Shown: positions 1 to 6,713, counted from the stretch's first letter. The stretch: 22,259 nucleotides of DNA from CAZMVU01 sp964569295 (GCA_964569295.1 CAZMVU010000064.1:1-22259), one strand, 5' to 3'. Notes: generated by a model not told the origin, from the letters alone. Numbers and translations are program-made.

Positions 1-139
1 TCACAACTGGCACGAAGGAACCAAAACATCGGTAGTAGAAGAACTGCACCCAAAAAACAAATGCTGTTGTGTGCTGTGAACATGAGCAGGGTGCCAATGG
101 CGCCGGCTTAGCTAGTGCATACTGTTTTTGGGGGCAAAC

Positions 140-1129
140 ATGGCGCATCTCTCGGAATACGCAATCGACCTGCACGATGCGGGGCCGGACGGCTTTTGTC
201 CCGTGTTGCTCAACACGTTCCGGCGGGGCGGGATAGTGAACTTCGATCTGTTCATTCGCCAGCCGGGCGGCGCCGCGCCCGGCTTATACCACGAAGCCGC
301 GCGAGCCTTTGGCCAGGATGCGCGGGAAGACTTGGCCGCACGCAAAATCAACGAGCTTTGGATGCGTCACGAAGACCGGCCACATTTGTGCCGGTATGTC
401 GAGGAGCACCTGTCGGCGATTCGGGCGGATACCGGCATGCCGTTGGAGGTTCGGGCGGCGCTGCTCTATGAGACCGCTCAAGAGCTGGTCAAGGAAGTGC
501 TGCAATCGCCGCGGTCGCGCACGCTGTTAAACCGCGCCGCCACGATTGCGCAGCACATGGTGCGCTTCCTCTCATGCAATACGGGCGCCTTTTCCTGTCT
601 GGCGCAGTGTACCTGGCGCACGTATGAAACCTATACGCACTGCGTCGATGTGTGTGTGTTCGCCTCTGGCCTCGCCGCCTGGCTCGGGTTCAAAGACGAC
701 AAAGCATTCGACATCGCGCTGGGCGCCCTCATCCACGACATCGGTAAGAGCGAGATAGACCCGGAAATCCTGCGGCGCAACGGCCCGCTGTCGGACCAGG
801 AATGGCAGGTGATCCACCAGCACCCGATCTGGGGCGAGCAAATGCTGCGGGACACCGGCATCACCAACCGGGTCGTGCTTGAAATCGTGCGCCACCACCA
901 CGAGAAACTCAGCGGCGATGGCTACCCCGATGCGCTCCCCGGCGCGGGGATTCGCATGCCTGTGCGTATCGTGACCATCGCCGACATCTTCTCCGCCCTG
1001 ACGGCGAAGCGTCCGTTCGGCGAGCGCATGGGCTCCTACGATGCGCTGCGTCTTATGAGCAAGACGATGGGCCACACCCTCGACCGCTCATACCTGCGCC
1101 AGTTCGTGAAGCTGCTCGGTCAGGAATAA
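140..1129 (+). CDS. HD-GYP domain phosphodiesterase (probable c-di-GMP hydrolase)
   Basis: A 329-residue cytoplasmic protein. The C-terminal half is an HD-GYP domain with the diagnostic residues in order: H167, the HDIGK motif at 199-203, QHP at 227-229, HHH at 252-254, DGYP at 260-263 and ADIFSALT at 281-288. In this family these residues bind a two- or three-metal centre that hydrolyses cyclic di-GMP. The metal ligands and the GYP triad are intact, so it is probably active. The N-terminal ~130 residues resemble the uncharacterised sensory region common in HD-GYP proteins (FDLFIRQPGG at 35-44); no receiver or membrane segment is seen. ATG at 140 was preferred to the in-frame TTG at 128, because a G-rich stretch sits 6-10 bases upstream of the ATG. 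The gene stands alone, with 180 bases before the next coding region. The input signal cannot be read from the sequence. Confidence 0.93.
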   Translation: MAHLSEYAIDLHDAGPDGFCPVLLNTFRRGGIVNFDLFIRQPGGAAPGLYHEAARAFGQDAREDLAARKINELWMRHEDRPHLCRYVEEHLSAIRADTGMPLEVRAALLYETAQELVKEVLQSPRSRTLLNRAATIAQHMVRFLSCNTGAFSCLAQCTWRTYETYTHCVDVCVFASGLAAWLGFKDDKAFDIALGALIHDIGKSEIDPEILRRNGPLSDQEWQVIHQHPIWGEQMLRDTGITNRVVLEIVRHHHEKLSGDGYPDALPGAGIRMPVRIVTIADIFSALTAKRPFGERMGSYDALRLMSKTMGHTLDRSYLRQFVKLLGQE

Positions 1130-1241
1130 GAGCGCTGAACGGGAGGGCGGCGGCCACGTTTGCCCGCCTTGTGTCTCCACGCCGCAGGCACATGCGGCGC
1201 AGGGTTGGCTTCGGCGGGACCGATGGCGTATCCTGCGCTGG

Positions 1242-1272
1242 CCCGCTGCGCCTTCGGGGCGGGAATTTTCTT
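1242..1272 (+). terminator. Candidate intrinsic terminator after the HD-GYP gene
   Basis: CCCGC (1242-1246) pairs with GCGGG (1259-1263) around a loop that contains CCTTCGG. The stem is followed by AATTTTCTT. It lies about 110 bases past the HD-GYP stop codon and before the transporter. The stem is only five base pairs and the T-run is interrupted, so the call is tentative. Confidence 0.3.
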
Positions 1273-1309
1273 GCGCAGTAACAACCCCGGCACACCTGCC
1301 ACGTGTACA

Positions 1310-2266
1310 ATGTCCGCACACACCCCGCAAAACGAGCCCGCCGAGTTCCCGCGCCTGGCCTTCACCGCGCTGGTGATGGGCGCGTTCATTATCGGCTTCA
1401 GCGGCATTATGGTGCGGCTGAGTCCTGTCGGGCCGAGTGCGACCGGCTTCTATCGCGTGGGCATCGCCTTGCCGGTTTTCTTCCTTGCCATGGCGATCGA
1501 ACCGCATGAACGCCGTGTGCGCCGCCCGCGCGTGTATTCCCCCTGGATGCTCGCCCTCCCCGGTTTCTTCTTCGGCATTGACATGGCCGTATGGCATTGG
1601 GCCGTGCAGTTTACCACCGTGTCGAACGCCACCCTGTTCGCCAACCTCGCGCCCATCATTGTCACGCTGATTGCCTGGCGCTTCTTCGGCGAGCGCATGA
1701 ACGCCGTGTTCCTGCTCGGGCTCGCCCTGGGTTTGGCGGGTGTGACCATGCTGATGGGGATCAGCTTCCGCCTGAGCAGTGCGCGGCTGCTGGGCGATGG
1801 CCTGGGTGTGTTCACCGCGTTCTGGTACGCCGGCTACCAGCTCAGCATGAACCGCCTGCGCCGGCAATACTCGACCATCACGCTCATGGCCTGGAATTGC
1901 GCTGTCGCCATGGTGGTGCTGTGGCTGGCGGCGGTGTGCTCGGGCGAATCTTTTACCTGGGGGCCGGCGCAGTTCGGACGCGGACTCGCCGCCTTGCTCA
2001 CGCTCGCGCTCGTGTGCCACAGTTGCGGTCAGGGCCTCATTGTATACGGATTGCAGAAGTTGCCCGCAGCGTTCTCGTCGGTGAGTCTGCTCGTTCAGCC
2101 CATGGTCGCCACCGCGGCGGCGTGGGTATGGCTGGGGGAGGCGCTCTCCCCCTGGCAGGTGGCGGGTGCGGGCGTGGTGTTGTGCGGCATCTACCTGGCC
2201 CGGTGGGGCAGTCTGCCGAACACGCAACGGAAGGAGACGGAACCTCATGGCGGAAAAACGGACTGA
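1310..2266 (+). CDS. EamA/DMT-family transporter, 10 TM
   Basis: A 318-residue integral membrane protein with ten hydrophobic segments arranged as two five-helix halves, the architecture of the drug/metabolite transporter superfamily (EamA fold). The first helix includes GAFIIGFSGIMVRLSP. The second half repeats the pattern from about residue 165, and the last helix pair contains LLVQPMVATAAAWVWLGE, typical of the EamA C-terminal repeat. Members export or import small metabolites; the substrate cannot be told from sequence. The frame is open further upstream, but that part lacks membrane character. ATG 1310 was chosen because it directly precedes the short hydrophilic N-terminus. No clear ribosome binding site is visible. 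The last 20 bases overlap the next gene, so the two are probably co-translated and may act on the same compound. Confidence 0.88.
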   Translation: MSAHTPQNEPAEFPRLAFTALVMGAFIIGFSGIMVRLSPVGPSATGFYRVGIALPVFFLAMAIEPHERRVRRPRVYSPWMLALPGFFFGIDMAVWHWAVQFTTVSNATLFANLAPIIVTLIAWRFFGERMNAVFLLGLALGLAGVTMLMGISFRLSSARLLGDGLGVFTAFWYAGYQLSMNRLRRQYSTITLMAWNCAVAMVVLWLAAVCSGESFTWGPAQFGRGLAALLTLALVCHSCGQGLIVYGLQKLPAAFSSVSLLVQPMVATAAAWVWLGEALSPWQVAGAGVVLCGIYLARWGSLPNTQRKETEPHGGKTD

Positions 2267-3071
2267 TCTCTCGCGGCTGTGCATCCATTCGATTACCAAC
2301 AAGCCGTGGAACCTCGAGGAGATGGTGGCCGGCTATGCAAAGGCCGGGGTGCCGGCGGCCACGCTGTGGACCATGCACATCGAGCCCTACGGAGCCCAGC
2401 AGACCCGCCGGATACTCGAGGATGCGGGCATCACGTGCGTCAGCGTGTGCCGCGGCGGCTTCTTTCCCGCCACGAGCGGCGCGAAACGTCAGGAAGCGCG
2501 CGACGAAAACCGCCGCATTATCGACATGACCCACGAACTCGGCTGTGACCTCGTCGTGCTCGTGTGCGGCGCGGTGCCCGATCTCGATCTCCCCACCCAG
2601 CGCCAGCAGATAACCGATGGCATCGCTTCCGTGCTGCCGCACGCGGAGCAGGCGGGGGTGCGCCTGTCCATCGAGCCGCTTCACCCGATGTATGCCGACT
2701 GCCGTTCAGCCGTGAACACCCTCGAGCAGGCCAACAACATGTGCGTGGCGCTCAACCATAGCTTCCTCGGCGTCACGGTCGATGTATACCACCTCTGGTG
2801 GGATCCGCACCTCAAAGCAGAAATCGAACGCGCCGGCCGTAATATATTCTCCTTCCACGTGAGTGACTGGCGTACGCCCACCCGCGACCTGCTCAACGAC
2901 CGTGGCATCATGGGCGAGGGCTGCATCGACATTCCCAAGATACGTTCTTGGGTCGAACACACCGGCTTCAACCAATGGATCGAGGTCGAAATTTTCTCGT
3001 CGGAATACTGGGAACAGGACCAGGACAGCTTCGTCGCGCGCATTATCGATGGCTACCGCACCAGCGTGTAG
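2247..3071 (+). CDS. Sugar phosphate isomerase/epimerase-like TIM-barrel protein
   Basis: A 274-residue protein of the xylose-isomerase-like TIM barrel family (AP endonuclease 2 fold). Metal-ligand positions typical of the family are visible: E143 in SIEPLHP, D179 and H182 in VTVDVYHLWWDP, H204 in FSFHVSDW and E248 in WIEVEIFS. The family includes sugar isomerases, epimerases and hydroxypyruvate isomerase; the exact substrate is unknown. The start is well supported: AAGGAG at 2231-2236 lies ten bases before ATG 2247. The gene starts inside the 3' end of the transporter gene in another frame, indicating translational coupling. Length is normal for the family and nothing appears broken. A role together with the transporter in uptake and conversion of a sugar or sugar acid is inference. 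Confidence 0.9.
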   Translation: MAEKRTDLSRLCIHSITNKPWNLEEMVAGYAKAGVPAATLWTMHIEPYGAQQTRRILEDAGITCVSVCRGGFFPATSGAKRQEARDENRRIIDMTHELGCDLVVLVCGAVPDLDLPTQRQQITDGIASVLPHAEQAGVRLSIEPLHPMYADCRSAVNTLEQANNMCVALNHSFLGVTVDVYHLWWDPHLKAEIERAGRNIFSFHVSDWRTPTRDLLNDRGIMGEGCIDIPKIRSWVEHTGFNQWIEVEIFSSEYWEQDQDSFVARIIDGYRTSV

Positions 3072-3244
3072 TGTCGTGCCGGCCACGCCAGCCGCCGATG
3101 ACATTGGCCGGGGGCGTGTGTCATGCTTCTCCCGTGTGTTATGCGTTTACTTGAGCAAAGGCAACGCGTTACCTGCTTGGCAAGTGTGTTGCCATGATCA
3201 GCGTTGGTGTCCAGGTTTTCCATAAACCGGACAAAAAAAGGGCC

Positions 3245-3261
3245 AGCCCTCGCTGTGGGCT
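3245..3261. terminator. Weak inverted repeat between the TIM-barrel gene and the exported protein gene
   Basis: AGCCC (3245-3249) and GGGCT (3257-3261) form a five-base-pair stem with a seven-base loop. It is flanked by A7 on the left (3233-3239) and TTCTCTTT on the right, so it could act weakly as a bidirectional terminator. The rest of 3072-3356 holds no gene that I can support. Confidence 0.22.
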
Positions 3262-3356
3262 TCTCTTTGTCGTCCATATTGCTGACATCAGCCCTATGCC
3301 TTAAAGAGTTCCGAGGAAAGCAATACAAGGTTAAGCCGTGGAGAGGCGCAATTCCC

Positions 3357-4310
3357 ATGACGTTACTCAGCAGCACTCTGATAGGTCTGGCGGCGGTCTT
3401 CGCTGAGGCGGACATCGCGCCCGCGCCCGCACCGTGGCTCGAGTGGTACGCCGCGAACATGCCGTCGTCTGCCGCTGCGCCGGGGCCGGTCCCCTGGCTT
3501 GACTGGTTCGCCGAGCGCGTGTCGTTTGCGACGGCGGAAGCCGTGGCCAGCAGCGTGGCGGCGGCCGAAACCGCGCCGAACCGCGCGGCGAATAGCCCCA
3601 CCGAGTTCGCCCGTATGCGCCGGGAGATGCAATCGCTGCGCAACGAAGTGCGCCAGTTGCAGGCCACGCTCGATCAGTTCATGCACGAGGTCGCCCGTCC
3701 GCTGAACGAAGAGAACAGGCATTTGCGCGAAGAACTGCAGCGCGTCTACATGCTCCATGGGGAACAGGGCGGCGGGCTCTTTCCGCAGGTGCCGCGTCCG
3801 AACGACGACCTGGTGCAGGATATTGTCGACACGGCGGTCGCCCGGCTCATGGCGGAGCAAGCCAGCGGCCGCAGGGGCGCCGATTCCGCCATGGGCCCGC
3901 CCCCGGCGCAGGACGTCTCCGTGCCAGACGCCGGCGGAAGGCAGGCACAACCCACCGGGGAGGCGGACTACGAGGTCATCAGTGAGTGGGGCCGCGACCC
4001 GGCCAGCCCGTCGGTCGTGGCCGGCGAAGCGCCCTCCCTCAAGGGCATGGTCCTCGTCGTGCCGCCCGGCATGGGCCGGGACGAACTCGTGCAATTGGGC
4101 CGCGAGTTGCGCGCGCAATACGACGACTACGCCAATATCAACATCGAGGTGTTCGATCAGCACCTCGCCGCGCAGAGCTTTGCGGAAACGAGCGTGTCCA
4201 TTGGCCCCGAGCACCGCGTGCTCAGTGTGTCGCGGCACCTTGCCAGCGGCCGCGACACCATCGTCTACATTACCGACGGCGAGGGCACGAAAATCGAAGT
4301 AGACGAATAG
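3357..4310 (+). CDS. Unrecognised exported protein with Trp-rich tandem motif and coiled coil
   Basis: A 317-residue protein I cannot assign to a family. Residues 1-18 look like a short signal peptide with cleavage near AEA-D. A 20-residue motif then appears twice: PWLEWYA at 26-32 and PWLDWFA at 46-52. Residues 82-132 form a charged heptad-like coiled coil (MRREMQSLRNEVRQLQATL), followed by a Pro/Gly/Ala-rich linker. The last ~90 residues form a compact alternating strand/helix domain, with GMVLVVPPGMGRDELVQLG near its start and DTIVYITDGEGTKIEVDE at its end. ATG 3357 has GGAGAGG at 3340-3346 about ten bases upstream. Third-position G/C bias supports coding. It probably acts in the periplasm or envelope and may oligomerise through the coil. 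The frame stays open upstream, but that stretch lacks a ribosome site and codon bias. Confidence 0.8.
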   Translation: MTLLSSTLIGLAAVFAEADIAPAPAPWLEWYAANMPSSAAAPGPVPWLDWFAERVSFATAEAVASSVAAAETAPNRAANSPTEFARMRREMQSLRNEVRQLQATLDQFMHEVARPLNEENRHLREELQRVYMLHGEQGGGLFPQVPRPNDDLVQDIVDTAVARLMAEQASGRRGADSAMGPPPAQDVSVPDAGGRQAQPTGEADYEVISEWGRDPASPSVVAGEAPSLKGMVLVVPPGMGRDELVQLGRELRAQYDDYANINIEVFDQHLAAQSFAETSVSIGPEHRVLSVSRHLASGRDTIVYITDGEGTKIEVDE

Positions 4311-4375
4311 GCTGCCGGCAGACCCCATGCCCTGCGCAAATGACCCGCCGCTGTTCCAGCCGCCCCCGATCGCCG

Positions 4376-4416
4376 TCTTGGGGTATTACGTGGCGTTTCC
4401 ACGCGCGGAAACCCAC
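4376..4416 (+). repeat. Dispersed hairpin repeat, copy 1
   Basis: The stretch from TCTTGGGGT (4376) to 4412 matches 8787-8823 at 29 of 37 positions without gaps. Inside it GTTTCC (4395-4400) pairs perfectly with GGAAAC (4407-4412) around a six-base loop. The stem extends outward as GTGG (4390-4393) with CCAC (4413-4416), leaving one bulged C. The other copy keeps the stem partly through G-T wobble pairs. Confidence 0.6.
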
Positions 4417-4434
4417 CTTCGTGAATACGCTTCC

Positions 4435-4480
4435 CCCTAAAAAGTTTTTAGGGAAGGGAGGGACGCAGCCCCCTGCGTCC
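4435..4480. repeat. Two adjacent inverted repeats, terminator-like
   Basis: CCCTAAAAA (4435-4443) and TTTTTAGGG (4445-4453) form a perfect 9-base inverted repeat around a single G. Eight bases on, GGACGCAG (4461-4468) and CTGCGTCC (4473-4480) form a perfect 8-base-pair stem with a CCCC loop, followed by TCTTAA. The second hairpin could end transcription from the upstream gene, although a proper T-run is missing. Confidence 0.55.
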
Positions 4481-4541
4481 TCTTAACACGCCCCCTCACC
4501 GAACGCTACAATGGGGCCGCGTTTCTGGCGGGGAAATTAAC

Positions 4542-4568
4542 CGCAGATAACGCTGATCGCGCAGATGA
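4542..4568 (+). repeat. Three consecutive 9-base repeat units
   Basis: CGCAGATAA, CGCTGATCG and CGCAGATGA follow one another without spacing and share the pattern CGCNGATNN. From memory, similar CGCAGAT-type short tandem runs recur between genes in some GC-rich bacterial genomes. This could not be checked here. Confidence 0.5.
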
Positions 4569-4606
4569 AGAGATTGTCTTCGATCAGGACGTACGAGGAA
4601 AGTTCT

Positions 4607-4624
4607 CGAAATTCCCGAAATTCC
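4607..4624 (+). repeat. Tandem duplication of CGAAATTCC
   Basis: Two identical, directly abutting copies of CGAAATTCC lie at 4607-4615 and 4616-4624, in otherwise unassigned DNA. No protein frame here has coding bias. Confidence 0.6.
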
Positions 4625-4698
4625 AGGGGCAGAGTACGAAACATTGGACTTGCGAAAGCAACGGGTCGGTTCCCGAAAATACCCTGGCATCAGGGCAT

Positions 4699-4728
4699 TT
4701 CATACGGTATGCAGGCGTTTGCTACACT
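4699..4728 (+). promoter_or_regulatory. Possible sigma-70-like promoter for the secretion-F gene
   Basis: TTCATA (4699-4704) and TACACT (4723-4728) are spaced by 18 bases, each matching four of six consensus positions. They lie 36 bases or more upstream of ATG 4765. The match is modest and is called mainly for its position. Confidence 0.28.
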
Positions 4729-4764
4729 TTGCTTTGAAGCGGAACGCATGTGGAGCGTGTTAAC

Positions 4765-5790
4765 ATGGGCCTGTTTTCACCGGAAATATCGACTAAAACG
4801 CTGGTGCCGTTGTGCCGCCAGCTCGCGACGTCATACGATGCGGGGATTCCGCTGGTGCAGACCCTGGCGCTCACGCGGAATGGTATGCGCGACGGCAAGG
4901 CGAAAGAGGTGTTGCGCGCCATGGAGCAGGATGTGCGGGACGGGGCCACGCTGGCCGAAGCGGCCGGCAAACAACGCCGCTACCTCCCACCCATTCTCAC
5001 GAGCCTGCTGGCCTCGGGTGAAGCGGGCGGGCGGCTCGACCGCATGCTGCGTGACTTGGCGGATTACTACGAAGACCGGCTCGCCATGAGCCGCCGGATC
5101 ATGGGGATGCTCGCCTATCCCGTGATCCAGCTTATGTTCGCGTGGTTTCTGGGCACGTTCGCCATCGGCCTGATACGCAACCTCGATTTCAGCGCGCGGG
5201 ATCCCTTCTCCTTATCGAGCTACATAGGGCAGTGGCTGGTGTTTCAGGGTGGCGCACTCACGGCGGCGGCCCTCGTGTTTGGCGGGCTTGTGGTGCTGGG
5301 ACGCCGCGGCATGCTCGACCGGGCGCAGGGCTTTGTAGCCAGCCGTGTATGGCCGTTGAGCATCGTGGCGCGCCGTTTCGCGCTCGCACGGTTCTTTCGC
5401 AGCTTTGCCTTGCTCATTCAGAGCGGGTTGCCCATTCAGCGGTGTGTCGAGCATGCCGCGGCCGCTTCGGACAACGCCTACATCGCGCGCGACCTGGAAC
5501 GCGCGATTCCGCCGATCATGGAAGGGCGTTCGCTGGTCGAGGCCTTCGGCGGCGTGCAGGTGCTCACGCCTTCTGCCCGCGAAATGCTCGCCGTGGGTGA
5601 GCAGAGCGGGAACCTCGAGGCCTCGTTGAACAAGGTGGCGGACTACCACATGGCAGAGGCGAATCAGGCTGTTGAAATGGCGACCAAGGTAGCCAATGTC
5701 TTGATCGTTCTGGTGGTCGGGCTGGTTGTGGGCTATGTCGTCATTACTTTCTGGACCACCTATTACGGCAGCATGATGGATTCGTTCTAG
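4765..5790 (+). CDS. Type II secretion system F-family (GspF/PilC-like) inner-membrane protein
   Basis: A 341-residue inner-membrane platform protein. It has the duplicated T2SF domain: repeat one at about 13-120 with LLASGEAGGRL, and repeat two at about 207-325 with LAVGEQSGNLEASL. Three hydrophobic segments (about 112-137, 155-178 and 308-330) match the GspF/PilC topology. In type II secretion and type IV pilus machines this protein sits beneath the pseudopilus and contacts the assembly ATPase. The length is slightly short of the usual ~400 residues, mostly at the N-terminus. GGAG at 4752-4755 lies nine bases before ATG 4765, which I prefer to the GTG at 4750. No GspE ATPase, pilin or secretin gene is in the window, so the partners must lie elsewhere. 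The prolyl isomerase gene follows after 30 bases, probably in one operon. Confidence 0.92.
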   Translation: MGLFSPEISTKTLVPLCRQLATSYDAGIPLVQTLALTRNGMRDGKAKEVLRAMEQDVRDGATLAEAAGKQRRYLPPILTSLLASGEAGGRLDRMLRDLADYYEDRLAMSRRIMGMLAYPVIQLMFAWFLGTFAIGLIRNLDFSARDPFSLSSYIGQWLVFQGGALTAAALVFGGLVVLGRRGMLDRAQGFVASRVWPLSIVARRFALARFFRSFALLIQSGLPIQRCVEHAAAASDNAYIARDLERAIPPIMEGRSLVEAFGGVQVLTPSAREMLAVGEQSGNLEASLNKVADYHMAEANQAVEMATKVANVLIVLVVGLVVGYVVITFWTTYYGSMMDSF

Positions 5791-5820
5791 CGGATCGCTG
5801 CAAACGGGAGTATGCACCCC

Positions 5821-6393
5821 ATGGTTTCCGAACAAAACGTGCCGAATGAACCGAAGGACTACACCCGGTTCATCTGGGTTGGCATTGGCTTCTTGGTTGT
5901 GCTCATGCTCGTGGCCGTGTGGTGGGCGGGCCGGCTGGACACCACCGCGTCTACCGTGCGCGCCCGGCACATTCTCATCAGCTATGATCCGCGTGACCCC
6001 GCCGACAAGCGCCGCGCACGCCAACAGGCGGAGGAACTGCGCGAGCGCATCATGGAAGGGGAGAGCTTCGCCCGGATCGCGCGCACCTATTCGGCCGACG
6101 GCACAAGCGCCGCGCGCGGCGGGCTGCTGCAAACGTTCACCAAGCGCGACGAACTGGAGCCGGCCTTCGAGGCGTATGTGTGGGAGGCGCCGGTGGGTGC
6201 AGTGAGCGAGGTTATTTCAACGAGCCAAGGTTACCATATTGTCCGGGTCGAAGAGCGGCAGCTTTCCGAAGCGGATCGCTATTCCCGGAAACTCGAGGAC
6301 CGGGCCACCGGCAGTGCGCAGAGCCGCGGTGGCGCGATGACTTCAACCCCGGAATCCAACACCGGCGCATTGCCCACGGCACCCATGCAGTAA
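5821..6393 (+). CDS. Membrane-anchored parvulin-type (PpiC) peptidyl-prolyl isomerase
   Basis: A 190-residue protein with one N-terminal membrane segment (about 17-37) and a PpiC/parvulin domain at about 47-145. The domain shows the family hallmarks RARHILI (47-53, with H50), EGESFARIARTYSADG (79-94), GGLLQTF and GYHIVRVEE (137-145, with H139). Such proteins help fold exported proteins by cis/trans isomerisation of prolyl bonds. Here the domain should face the periplasm. The last ~30 residues are a Ser/Thr/Gly/Pro-rich tail. ATG 5821 is favoured over ATG 5812, because GGGAG at 5806-5810 is ten bases from the former and only one base from the latter. It starts 30 bases after the secretion-F gene and is probably co-transcribed with it. 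A specific chaperone role for that secretion machine is inference. Confidence 0.9.
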   Translation: MVSEQNVPNEPKDYTRFIWVGIGFLVVLMLVAVWWAGRLDTTASTVRARHILISYDPRDPADKRRARQQAEELRERIMEGESFARIARTYSADGTSAARGGLLQTFTKRDELEPAFEAYVWEAPVGAVSEVISTSQGYHIVRVEERQLSEADRYSRKLEDRATGSAQSRGGAMTSTPESNTGALPTAPMQ

Positions 6394-6399
6394 TGGGTG
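6380..6399 (+). terminator. Hairpin spanning the PpiC stop codon
   Basis: CACCCAT (6380-6386) pairs with ATGGGTG (6393-6399) around a six-base loop that contains most of the TAA stop. There is no T-run. A fully self-complementary 12-mer, GCCGGCGCCGGC (6417-6428), follows. Together they may attenuate readthrough toward the oppositely oriented small gene. Confidence 0.25.
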
Positions 6400-6478
6400 T
6401 GCTCGGGGCCCTCGTGGCCGGCGCCGGCGCTGGTGGTGGCATGCGGCGTGCTCGCCGGCCGATCCCGCCCGGGTCCGG

Positions 6479-6634
6479 CTACGGCGTCTTCTCGTAGAAC
6501 TTCGCGAGGTTCTGGTAAGCGGTCTCGAAGTTCTCGTTGTCCCGGAAGAAAACGGTAAAGAGCAATAGGATCGCACTCTCGATGAGTGTGGTTTCGGCGG
6601 GGCTGGGTGTTCGCGTGAGGGGACGTATATGCAT
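6479..6634 (-). CDS. Small unrecognised 51-residue protein
   Basis: The minus strand here reads a 51-residue protein that looks genuinely coding. Nearly all codons in its second half end in G or C (for example GAC AAC GAG AAC TTC GAG ACC), as in neighbouring genes. It has a short Thr/Pro-rich N-terminus, a hydrophobic helix (about 15-30, ending ILLLFTVFF) and an amphipathic, charged C-terminus (NFETAYQNLAKFYEKTP). The frame stays open upstream, but ATG 6634 has AAGGG about seven bases before it and is the first start with good codon bias. I do not recognise the family. It could be a small membrane-associated or partner-binding protein. It faces away from argS and converges with the PpiC gene. 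Confidence 0.55.
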   Translation of the reverse strand: MHIRPLTRTPSPAETTLIESAILLLFTVFFRDNENFETAYQNLAKFYEKTP

Positions 6635-6685
6635 GAGGGACCCTTTGTGGTGTTGGCCGTTGGATGGCGGTGTCTCTGCCGGCTT

Positions 6686-6713
6686 TTGCAAGGCGCGCGA
6701 CATTCTTTATAAT
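6686..6713 (+). promoter_or_regulatory. Sigma-70-type promoter for argS
   Basis: TTGCAA (6686-6691) and a perfect TATAAT (6708-6713) are separated by 16 bases. Transcription would begin near 6720 and give a leader of about 50 bases before the argS GTG. This is the best promoter match in the window. Confidence 0.6.

Larger units (their letters stand above)
4311..4764. other. Repeat-rich intergenic region without a convincing gene
   Basis: These 454 bases separate the exported coiled-coil gene from the secretion-F gene. They contain, in order, a dispersed hairpin repeat (4376-4416), an AT-rich palindrome and a GC-rich hairpin (4435-4480), three 9-base units (4542-4568), a tandem CGAAATTCC pair (4607-4624) and a possible promoter (4699-4728). 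Open frames on both strands lack codon bias. The left part probably terminates transcription and the right part probably starts it. Confidence 0.6.

Noticed and set aside
1088..2302. Minus-strand 404-codon frame opposite the transporter
   Set aside because: The composition is that of an antisense shadow (many His, Gln, Arg and Glu), while the plus strand encodes a ten-helix membrane protein.
3204..3356. Upstream extension of the exported protein from a TTG
   Set aside because: The extension lacks codon bias and a ribosome site, whereas ATG 3357 has a well-spaced GGAGAGG and a signal peptide.
3363..4328. Minus-strand frame opposite the exported coiled-coil gene
   Set aside because: The plus-strand gene has a ribosome binding site, a signal peptide and good codon bias. 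The antisense product is rich in His/Arg/Gly and has no recognisable structure.
4565..4760. Protein-coding continuation through the repeat-rich gap
   Set aside because: The frame is made of repeat-derived Arg/Ser-rich sequence and overlaps the start of the secretion-F gene in another frame.
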